The position numbers and the translations under genes are program-made. The notes beneath the pieces were generated by a model. It made no database searches. It was given only the letters and a program-made list of their open reading frames with translations, and had not been told where the DNA came from. This document shows positions 6,709-11,908 of a DNA stretch of 11,908 nt, in pieces; position 1 is the first letter of the stretch, and each line of letters opens with the position of its first letter. Source of the DNA: Actinomycetota bacterium (GTDB lineage Bacteria; Actinomycetota; Actinomycetes; JACCUZ01); contig JAVEDG010000201.1 of assembly GCA_030841245.1 (NCBI GenBank), positions 1 to 11,908 of the forward strand, written 5' to 3'.

Positions 6709-7638
6709 GTGCCCGCCTCGCCGGTCGTTACCGAACTGAGCCGTGTGTGGCGGCCGGGGCGCCAGGTCGATCTGGGCGTTGCGCTCGCTCCGATGCGCCG
6801 CGGGTCGGGGGACCCGACCTTCCACGGTGCGGCGGACGGCAGCGTCTGGCGGGGTCTTCGGACCCCTCTGGGGCCGGCCACCTTGCGGTTGCGCAGCCGG
6901 CCGACCGCTGGCCTGGTCGAGGCGGCCGCCTGGGGGGCGGGCGCCGCCTGGGCGCTCGACGGGGTCCCCGACCTGCTGGGCTCGGGCGACGATCCGGCGG
7001 GCTTCGCCCCGGACCACCCGGTGCTGCGGGACGTGTGGCGCCGCCACCGGGACTGGCGGGTGCCCCGCTCGCGTCTGGTGCTCGAGGCCCTGGTGCCCGC
7101 CGTGCTGGAGCAGAAGGTGACCGGCCGCGAGGCATGGCGGGCCTGGCGGGCTCTCGTGCGTCGCTACGGCGATCCGGCACCGGGCCCGGTCCCGGCGCTG
7201 CGGGTGGCTCCGGACGCGGCGACCTGGCGTCGCATCCCGTCCTGGGAGTGGCACCGGGCCGGGGTCGACCTGTCCCGGTCGCGCACCGTCGTCACCGCGG
7301 CCGGGTCGGCGGGCCGGCTGGAGCAGGTGGTCATGCTCGGCCGCGACGAGGCCGACGCGCGGCTGCGCTCCCTGCCCGGCGTCGGGGTCTGGACGGCTGC
7401 CGAGGTGCGGCAGCGGGCCCTCGGTGACGCCGACGCGGTGTCGGTCGGCGACTACCACCTGTCCTCCCTGGTCGGCTGGGCACTGGTCGGCGAGCGGGTC
7501 GACGACGACGCGATGCTCGAGCTGCTCGAGCCCTACCGCGGGCACCGTTACCGCGCGGTCCGGATGGTCGAGCTCTCCGGCCTCGGCCCGCCGCGTCGCG
7601 CACCGGGGATGGCGGTGCGCGACTTCAGGTCGATGTAG
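6709..7638 (+). CDS. AlkA-like HhH-GPD DNA-3-methyladenine glycosylase
   Basis: 309 residues. Enzymes of this class remove alkylated bases, such as 3-methyladenine, from DNA as the first step of base-excision repair. The helix-hairpin-helix is LPGVGVWTA (222-230), and the catalytic Asp is Asp248 in SVGDYHLSS, at the spacing seen in AlkA (LPGIGRWTA followed by PDDY). The helical core begins near LVLEALVPAVLEQKVTGREA, the usual first helices of the HhH-GPD fold. The N-terminal 110 residues are more variable, as in AlkA. No C-terminal iron-sulfur cysteines are present, which argues against an EndoIII- or MutY-type enzyme. It is divergent from DUF3105 and convergent with fbiB, 7 bp away. Substrate range is not readable. 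In M. tuberculosis a DNA methylase sits at the comparable position beside fbiB. Confidence 0.85.
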   Translation: MPASPVVTELSRVWRPGRQVDLGVALAPMRRGSGDPTFHGAADGSVWRGLRTPLGPATLRLRSRPTAGLVEAAAWGAGAAWALDGVPDLLGSGDDPAGFAPDHPVLRDVWRRHRDWRVPRSRLVLEALVPAVLEQKVTGREAWRAWRALVRRYGDPAPGPVPALRVAPDAATWRRIPSWEWHRAGVDLSRSRTVVTAAGSAGRLEQVVMLGRDEADARLRSLPGVGVWTAAEVRQRALGDADAVSVGDYHLSSLVGWALVGERVDDDAMLELLEPYRGHRYRAVRMVELSGLGPPRRAPGMAVRDFRSM

Positions 7639-7645
7639 CCGGTGC

Positions 7646-8938
7646 TCAGCGCGAGATCAGGAACTCGTCCGGGTCGCGTGGCGGGCGTGGTGGCGCGGGC
7701 GTGGCCGGGTGCCCGACGGCGACGGCGCCCATCGGGTCCCAGTCCGGTGGCAGGTCGAGCTCACGCCGTACGACGTCGCGGCAGAACATCGTGCTGCTCA
7801 CCCACGCCGAGCCCAGCCCTTCGACCGCCAGGGCCACGAGGAAGTTCTGCACACCCGCGCCCGTGGCCACGACGAACATCTCCCGCTCGGCCGCGCTCCG
7901 CCGCCCGTCCGGGTAGTCGTGGTGACCCGTGGCGACCAGGCAGGGGACCACGATCTCGGGCGCCGCGCGCAGAACCTCACCACGGCGGGTCCGCCGCGCG
8001 ACCTGCTCGTCGGTGAAGCCGTCGCGGCGCAGGTCCTCGGTCCACGCCGAGAGCATCGCGTCCAGCAGCCGGTCGCGGACCTCGGTCGAGGCGACGTGCA
8101 CGAACCGCCACGGGGTGGTGTGATGCGGTGCCGGTGCCGTGACGGCCGCCGCGACCGCGAGGCGGATGGCTCGCGGGTCGACGGGATCGGGCGCGAACGA
8201 GCGCACCGTGCGCCGGGCGGGCAGCACGTCGCGGGCGCCGAGGCGGAACATGTCCTCCTCGACCGGCCGCACGAGCGCGGCCGCACCAGGCCCGTCCTCG
8301 GCCGTGACCAGTCGTTCCAGGCCTCGTACCACGACCACCGGGAGGCCGGCCAGCTTGCCCGCGGCCAGCTCCGCGGCGGATGCGAGCTCGTCGACCGCGG
8401 CGGTCACGGTGACCTCGAGCGGGTGCCCCGCCCGGTCGGGGTGGCCACGCAGGTCGTCGAGCACCTGGACCCCGGCCGCGCCGACTGCTTGGTCGGTGAG
8501 CCCCACCCGCCACGGCCGCCCGGTCGTGTCGGTGACGACCAGGCCGACCGTGGCGCCGGTGGCCGTGCGGAGTCCGTCGCGCAGCCGTCGCGCCGATGCG
8601 TCCGGGTCGACCGGGAGCAGCACTACGGTGCCCGGCTCGGTGTTGCTGGCGTCGACGCCGGCCGCGGCCAGCACCAGGCCGTGCCGGGTCTGCACGATCC
8701 GGGTCGCACCGCGTGAAGCGACGACGCGCACGGTCTCGTCGGTGATCGCCTTGTCGCGGTCGATGGCCACCACCCGCCCCTCTGCCTTGGCGACGACCTT
8801 CGAGGACACGACCACGATGTCGCCGTCGTGCAGCTGCTCATCCGAGGCGTTCAGCGCCGTGGCGACCAGCGCGGCGAGGTCGTCGCCCGTGAGGACCTCG
8901 GGCAGGCCGGCGAGCGGGTGCAGCGAGTACGGCGTCAT
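7646..8938 (-). CDS. fbiB: Coenzyme F420 biosynthesis protein FbiB (gamma-glutamyl ligase and FMN-dependent reductase)
   Basis: 430 residues from ATG 8938, which overlaps the fbiA stop by four bases (ATGA), so the pair is translationally coupled. The N-terminal domain (about 1-235) is the CofE-type F420-0:gamma-glutamyl ligase, which adds the glutamate tail using GTP; HGLVLAAAGVDASNT (86-100), VTDTTGRPWRVG (135-146) and the GAAGVQVLDDLRG region are its conserved stretches. The C-terminal domain (about 240-430) is an FMN-binding nitroreductase fold, starting at RRTVRSF (242-248) with HHTTPWRFVHV after it. In mycobacteria this domain reduces dehydro-F420-0 to F420-0. The two-domain layout and length match M. 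tuberculosis FbiB (about 448 residues). An earlier in-frame start at 9031 would lie deep inside fbiA and is rejected. The gene ends 7 bp from the convergent glycosylase gene. Confidence 0.95.
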   Translation of the reverse strand: MTPYSLHPLAGLPEVLTGDDLAALVATALNASDEQLHDGDIVVVSSKVVAKAEGRVVAIDRDKAITDETVRVVASRGATRIVQTRHGLVLAAAGVDASNTEPGTVVLLPVDPDASARRLRDGLRTATGATVGLVVTDTTGRPWRVGLTDQAVGAAGVQVLDDLRGHPDRAGHPLEVTVTAAVDELASAAELAAGKLAGLPVVVVRGLERLVTAEDGPGAAALVRPVEEDMFRLGARDVLPARRTVRSFAPDPVDPRAIRLAVAAAVTAPAPHHTTPWRFVHVASTEVRDRLLDAMLSAWTEDLRRDGFTDEQVARRTRRGEVLRAAPEIVVPCLVATGHHDYPDGRRSAAEREMFVVATGAGVQNFLVALAVEGLGSAWVSSTMFCRDVVRRELDLPPDWDPMGAVAVGHPATPAPPRPPRDPDEFLISR

Positions 8939-9894
8939 GACCGGACCAGGCCGGCGGCGAGGTCCAGTGCCGCCCGCGCCATCGCAGCGCTCGCGTCGAT
9001 GTCGCGCATCAGCAGCGGCACCGCTCGGCACGCGATGCCGGCCTCCGACACCACCGGCACGGCGTCGGCGTCGGACCGGTCGACCAGCCAGCCGTCGAGC
9101 AGCTGCGGGCCGTAGTGCAGCGCCACCGCTGCAGCGCTCGCGTCGACCCCGATCGCGGCGAGGACCTGGTCGGCCATGCCGCGCACGGGAGCGCCGTCGA
9201 CGATGGGGCTGAGCCCGACGACGGGAGCCGACGTCGCCTCGAACGCCGCCCGCAGGCCGGGGACGGACAGGATCGTGCCGATGCTCACGACCGGGTTCGA
9301 GGGCGGCAGCAGCACGAGGTCGGCCGACTCGATCGCGTCCAGCACCCCCGGCCCGGGTCGGGACCGGTCGGCACCGACCGCCACCACTTCCAGGGCGGGC
9401 ATGGATGCCCGGTGCCGGACCCAGTACTCCTGGAAGTGGATCGCGCGCCGACCCCCCGCGTCCTCGATCACGACGTGCGTCTCGACCCGGTCGTCGCTCA
9501 TCGGCAGGAGCCGCACGCCCGGCTCCCAGCGGGCGCAGAGCGCGGCGGTCACCTCGCTGAGCGGGTAGCCGGCATCGAGCATCTGGGTGCGGACGACGTG
9601 CGTGGCCAGGTCGCGGTCACCGAGGCCGAACCAGGCGGGCTCCACGCCGTACGCCGTGAGCTCCTCCTGCACGACGAACGTCTCCTCGGCCCGCCCCCAG
9701 CCCTGCTCCTCCGCGATGCCACCCCCGAGCGTGTACATGACGGTGTCCAGGTCGGGGCAGATGCGCAGGCCGAACAGCGTGATGTCGTCCCCCGTGTTGC
9801 CGACGACCGTGACCTCCGCCTCGGGCACCGCGGCCCGCAGCCCGCGCAGGAACCGGGCCGCGCCGATCCCGCCCGCGGGCACCACGATGCGCAT
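8935..9894 (-). CDS. fbiA: Coenzyme F420 biosynthesis protein FbiA (CofD family transferase)
   Basis: 319 residues from ATG 9894, giving MRIVVPAGGIGAARFLRGL, the normal family opening. The ATG at 9972 would add 26 Arg/Pro-rich residues, has no ribosome binding site and is rejected. FbiA transfers the phosphoenolpyruvate or phospholactate moiety from its GDP-activated form to the deazaflavin Fo, giving (dehydro-)F420-0. Signatures are GGIGAARFLRGL (8-19), GNTGDD (32-37) followed by PDLDTVMYTLGG, where the Asp residues bind metal and substrate, LLPMSDDRVETHV, and ADLVLLPPSNPVVSIGTIL. The length fits M. tuberculosis FbiA (about 331). It leads the fbiA-fbiB operon and is divergent from whiB2. The Fo synthase (fbiC) and the guanylyltransferase that makes the activated donor (fbiD/cofC) are not in the window. 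Confidence 0.96.
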   Translation of the reverse strand: MRIVVPAGGIGAARFLRGLRAAVPEAEVTVVGNTGDDITLFGLRICPDLDTVMYTLGGGIAEEQGWGRAEETFVVQEELTAYGVEPAWFGLGDRDLATHVVRTQMLDAGYPLSEVTAALCARWEPGVRLLPMSDDRVETHVVIEDAGGRRAIHFQEYWVRHRASMPALEVVAVGADRSRPGPGVLDAIESADLVLLPPSNPVVSIGTILSVPGLRAAFEATSAPVVGLSPIVDGAPVRGMADQVLAAIGVDASAAAVALHYGPQLLDGWLVDRSDADAVPVVSEAGIACRAVPLLMRDIDASAAMARAALDLAAGLVRS

Positions 9895-9984
9895 GCCGCG
9901 AGTCTCGCCGATCGGTGCCCGTGCCGGACGGCGGGGGGACCCCGGACCGGGCCGGTGGGCGATCCGTTCCATTTGCGTTGGTCA

Positions 9985-10013
9985 ACCGTTCGGCTGAATA
10001 TCACCGTTCGGCT
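9985..10013. repeat. Two direct copies of ACCGTTCGGCT, 18 bp apart (possible operator)
   Basis: ACCGTTCGGCT occurs exactly at 9985-9995 and 10003-10013. The second copy touches the putative whiB2 -35 box. A shorter partial match, CCGTTC, lies at 9964-9969. An 18-bp step is close to two helical turns, so the copies would nearly share one DNA face, as for a dimeric or tandem regulator. The binding protein is unknown. Confidence 0.6.
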
Positions 10014-10042
10014 TGACTAACGGGTAGCGACGCGCGTGTAAT
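10013..10042 (+). promoter_or_regulatory. Putative sigma-70-type promoter of whiB2
   Basis: TTGACT (10013-10018) as -35 and TGTAAT (10037-10042) as -10, with an 18-bp spacer. Both are close to consensus for a high-GC genome, with transcription expected near 10049 and a leader of about 60 nt. TAATTC (10039-10044) is an alternative -10. Confidence 0.5.
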
Positions 10043-10067
10043 TCCATCGTTGTCATTAACCGCACAG

Positions 10068-10084
10068 CCCCACGGCCAGTGGGG
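10068..10084 (+). other. 5' leader hairpin upstream of whiB2
   Basis: CCCCAC (10068-10073) and GTGGGG (10079-10084) pair perfectly around a 5-base loop, GGCCA. The hairpin lies in the predicted leader, 14 bases before the ribosome binding site, with no T-run after it. It could affect RNA stability or translation; this is inference. Confidence 0.5.
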
Positions 10085-10098
10085 TGGCAGCCAGGGTC

Positions 10099-10105
10099 GA
10101 GGAGG
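10099..10105 (+). promoter_or_regulatory. Strong ribosome binding site GAGGAGG of whiB2
   Basis: Near-perfect Shine-Dalgarno, 6 bases before ATG 10112. It fixes this start over GTG 10079, which would place the Shine-Dalgarno inside the coding region. Confidence 0.85.
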
Positions 10106-10111
10106 CGTGCC

Positions 10112-10369
10112 ATGGGCGAGGTGTATCCGCTCACCGAGACGGGCGACGAGGAGATGGGCTGGCAGGACCATGCCCTGTGCGCCGAGACCGATCCGGAGGC
10201 GTTCTTCCCCGAGAAGGGCGGCTCGACGAGGGAGGCCAAGAAGGTCTGCCTGTCCTGCGACGTGCGCGGCGAGTGCCTCGAGTACGCGCTCGACCACGAC
10301 GAGCGCTTCGGCATCTGGGGCGGGTTGTCCGAGCGGGAGCGTCGCCGACTGAAGAAGAGCGCCGTCTGA
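10112..10369 (+). CDS. whiB2: WhiB-family iron-sulfur transcription regulator, WhiB2 (WhmD/WhiD) type
   Basis: 85 residues from ATG 10112. WhiB proteins hold a [4Fe-4S] cluster through four cysteines and regulate transcription through contact with the primary sigma factor; the WhiB2/WhiD branch acts in septation and cell division or spore maturation. The cysteines are Cys23, Cys46, Cys49 and Cys55 (C-x2-C-x5-C after the first). The turn motif is GIWGG (67-71), followed by LSERERRRLKK, the basic DNA-contacting tail. The stretch TDPEAFFPEKGGSTREAKK matches M. tuberculosis WhiB2 as I recall it, which supports this branch over WhiB1 or WhiB3. The N-terminus before Trp17 is short and variable, as is usual. 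It is divergent from fbiA, the same arrangement as Rv3260c/Rv3261. Confidence 0.95.
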   Translation: MGEVYPLTETGDEEMGWQDHALCAETDPEAFFPEKGGSTREAKKVCLSCDVRGECLEYALDHDERFGIWGGLSERERRRLKKSAV

Positions 10370-10374
10370 CCCCG

Positions 10375-10380
10375 TAGGGT
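10375..10380 (+). promoter_or_regulatory. Possible -10 box (TAGGGT) for the GT2 gene
   Basis: TAGGGT in CCCGTAGGGTGGG fits TAnnnT and lies 5 bp after the whiB2 stop. The best upstream hexamer, CTGAAG (10349-10354), is 20 bp away and weak, so this is only a candidate. Confidence 0.3.
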
Positions 10381-10396
10381 GGGCCGTCGGCTCGTC

Positions 10397-10411
10397 CGGG
10401 GACGGTCCCCG
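10397..10411 (+). terminator. Short inverted repeat between whiB2 and the GT2 gene (terminator or leader hairpin)
   Basis: CGGGGA (10397-10402) pairs with TCCCCG (10406-10411) across a 3-base loop, CGG. It lies 28 bp after the whiB2 stop and 24 bp before the GT2 start, without a T-run. It could end the whiB2 transcript or sit in the leader of the GT2 gene. Confidence 0.4.
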
Positions 10412-10434
10412 CTGGTGGCCGCGTGCCCTCTTCT

Positions 10435-11908
10435 ATGTCGACATCCACCTCCCGCGCCCCGGTCGTCACGGCCGTCCTCGTCGCGCACGACGGCGCCCCG
10501 TGGCTGCCCGAAGTCCTCGCTGGACTCGCCGGCCAGACCCGACGCCCGGACGTCGTGGTCGGCGTCGACGTCGCCAGCCGCGACGACTCCCGGGCGCTGA
10601 TGGTCCGTGCCCTCGGGGCCGGCCAGGTCTGCGTGACCGGCCGCGACAGCGGCTTCGGCGCTGCGGTGCAGGCAGGTCTGGACCACGCCCGGCCACCGGC
10701 CACCGGAGCGGTGGGGGACATCGAACAACAGGCGGGCACCGAGCCCGCCACTCGCGCCGAGTGGGTCTGGCTGCTGCACGACGACTCCTGCCCGGCCGCC
10801 GACGCCCTGCGCCGCCTGCTCGAGCACGCCGTCGCGGAGCCGGAGCCGGGAGTCGTCGGGCCGAAGGTGCGCGGGTGGAACGACCAGCGCCTGTTGCTCG
10901 AGGTCGGGGTCACCATCGCGCGCAGCGGCCGTCGCGAGACCGGGCTCGAGCGGCGCGAGCACGACCAGGGCCAGCACGACGGGCGGCACCGGGTCCTCGC
11001 CACCGGCTCGGCCGGCATGCTCGTCCGCCGCGACGTGTGGGACAAACTCGGCGGCTTCGACCGGGCGCTGCCGCTGTTCCGCGACGACGTCGACTTCGGC
11101 TGGCGGGCCAACCTGGCCGGGCACCGGGTCTTCTGCGTGACAGACGCTGTGGTGCACCACGCCGAAGCCGCGTCGCACGGTCGCCGCAGGCTGACGGCCG
11201 ACGTGGACCGGCACCACCTGGTCGACCGGCGCAACGCGATCTTCGTGCTGCTGGCGAACCTTCCGCTCTACCGGCTGCCGCTGTCGGTGCCGCGGTTGGC
11301 GGCCGGCTCGCTGCTGCGTGCGATCGGACTGCTGGCCGGCAAGCTGCCCGGCCCGGCGCTCGACGAGCTGCGCGCCTTCGCTGCGGTTGTCGTCCGCCCG
11401 GACCGGGTGGTCCGCGCGCGGGTGGCTCGCCGCCGGACCCGGGAGCTGCCGGCCCGCGCCGTGAACCCGCTGCTGGCCGCGAGGTGGAGCGGGCTGCGCC
11501 ATCTGGCCGAGACGGTGGCGGGGCTGATCGGCACCCGCAGCCCGGACGCCTACGGTGCGGGGCGGCACCGGGTGGTCGAGTCCGGGCCCACCTCGGACGA
11601 GGCGGAGGACCTGCCCGGCTGGGGTGCCGGTCTGGTCCGCCGGGCCATGGTCCGGCCCGCGGTCCTGCTGGTCGCCCTGCTGACCGTCCTCACCGTGGTC
11701 GCGTGGCGCGCGTTGCTCGGCGGCGGCCTGCTCTTCGGCGGCGCACTGCTTCCCGCCGGCGGGGGAGCGCACGATCTCTGGCGCACCTACACCGAGGGCT
11801 GGCACCCCGTGGGTCTCGGCTCGGACGCGGTGGCCCCGCCGTACCTCGCGGTGCTGGCCACGTTGGCGACGCTGCTCTTCGGGTCGGTGGGGACCGCGGT
11901 CACCGTGG
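10435..11908 (+). CDS. GT2-family glycosyltransferase with C-terminal membrane region (right-truncated)
   Basis: 491 codons are visible from ATG 10435; the frame is open at the right edge. The protein starts MSTSTSRAPVVTAVLVAHDG, a GT-A first strand with the usual VxAHDG. The metal-binding DxD-type motif is LLHDDSCP (113-120), and the acceptor or catalytic region is GGFDRALPLFRDDVDFGWR (206-224). After about residue 300 comes an Arg-rich linker. A membrane helix follows at about 408-426 (PAVLLVALLTVLTVVAW) and another at about 470-491 that reaches the edge. Long actinobacterial GT2 proteins of this kind, to my knowledge, have many membrane helices and may be about 1000 residues. It should build a surface polysaccharide at the inner membrane; donor and acceptor are unknown. 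The ATG lacks a ribosome binding site, so the start could be leaderless or lie elsewhere. A polar insertion precedes the DxD (about 87-108). Confidence 0.85.
   Translation, partial: MSTSTSRAPVVTAVLVAHDGAPWLPEVLAGLAGQTRRPDVVVGVDVASRDDSRALMVRALGAGQVCVTGRDSGFGAAVQAGLDHARPPATGAVGDIEQQAGTEPATRAEWVWLLHDDSCPAADALRRLLEHAVAEPEPGVVGPKVRGWNDQRLLLEVGVTIARSGRRETGLERREHDQGQHDGRHRVLATGSAGMLVRRDVWDKLGGFDRALPLFRDDVDFGWRANLAGHRVFCVTDAVVHHAEAASHGRRRLTADVDRHHLVDRRNAIFVLLANLPLYRLPLSVPRLAAGSLLRAIGLLAGKLPGPALDELRAFAAVVVRPDRVVRARVARRRTRELPARAVNPLLAARWSGLRHLAETVAGLIGTRSPDAYGAGRHRVVESGPTSDEAEDLPGWGAGLVRRAMVRPAVLLVALLTVLTVVAWRALLGGGLLFGGALLPAGGGAHDLWRTYTEGWHPVGLGSDAVAPPYLAVLATLATLLFGSVGTAVTV

Larger units (their letters stand above)
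9895..10111. promoter_or_regulatory. Divergent fbiA / whiB2 regulatory region
   Basis: 217 bp between two divergent starts. About 9962-10060 is markedly richer in A and T than the rest of the window, as expected for promoters in a high-GC genome. The fbiA-proximal side is GC-rich and contains a weak 5-bp hairpin (CGGGG 9932-9936 with CCCCG 9940-9944). No convincing fbiA promoter was found: TTGACC (9985-9980, minus strand) has no -10 box at the right distance. The whiB2 side is detailed separately. Confidence 0.7.

Noticed and set aside
7424..8716. 430-codon plus-strand frame across the end of the glycosylase gene and fbiB
   Set aside because: It conflicts with fbiB, whose motifs are clear throughout. 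The translation is low-complexity and unrecognisable.
8939..9031. Longer fbiB start at 9031
   Set aside because: It would add 31 low-complexity residues inside fbiA. The ATGA overlap start gives the family N-terminus.
9895..9972. Longer fbiA start at ATG 9972
   Set aside because: The extra 26 residues are Arg/Pro-rich with no family match, and no ribosome binding site precedes that ATG.
9982..11805. Long minus-strand open frame of 607 codons opposite whiB2 and the GT2 gene
   Set aside because: It spans the promoter region and two real genes, and its translation has no family motif; stop-poor antisense is expected at this GC content.
1..11908. Defence system, biosynthetic cluster, prophage or CRISPR
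   Set aside because: No nuclease, transposase, integrase, phage gene or spaced repeat array was found. The gene content is core metabolism and envelope.

Overview
The window is very GC-rich DNA from an actinobacterium. A WhiB-family Fe-S protein, a cofactor F420 gene pair and a mycobacterial-type GDP-mannose pyrophosphorylase together place it in Actinomycetes. The style of the PGRP amidase and SpoIID proteins suggests Nocardioidaceae (Nocardioides or a relative), which is an inference from pattern memory, not a search.

Left part (1-5831, all + strand): a PGRP-type peptidoglycan amidase cut by the left edge overlaps a secreted SpoIID/LytB-domain protein by one base (TGATG). Both carry the same kind of C-terminal W-x-W beta-propeller-like repeats. 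After a 160-bp gap come a GT4 glycosyltransferase and a mannose-1-phosphate guanylyltransferase (40 bp apart), so this half concerns cell-wall turnover and surface glycan building. A hairpin terminator at 5851-5871 separates it from the next, convergent gene.

Middle (5862-9894): a membrane-anchored DUF3105 protein (- strand) is divergent from an AlkA-like HhH DNA glycosylase (+ strand). The glycosylase runs convergently, with only 7 bp between, into the - strand pair fbiA-fbiB (ATGA overlap). That pair makes and finishes coenzyme F420 from 2-phospholactate-type precursors.

Right part (9895-11908): fbiA and a whiB2-type gene are divergent across a 217-bp intergenic region that contains an AT-rich island, 18-bp-spaced direct repeats, a plausible sigma-70-type promoter and a 5' leader hairpin. 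After whiB2 lies a GT2 glycosyltransferase with a C-terminal membrane region, cut by the right edge.

The order whiB2 / fbiA / fbiB / (DNA-acting enzyme) / manB parallels Mycobacterium tuberculosis Rv3260c-Rv3264c as I remember it, so most of the window is conserved actinobacterial core. No mobile elements, CRISPR arrays, tRNA or rRNA genes were seen. The most interesting items are the amidase-SpoIID pair with matching propellers, which resembles in logic the SpoIIP/SpoIID peptidoglycan machine, and the structured fbiA-whiB2 intergenic region.
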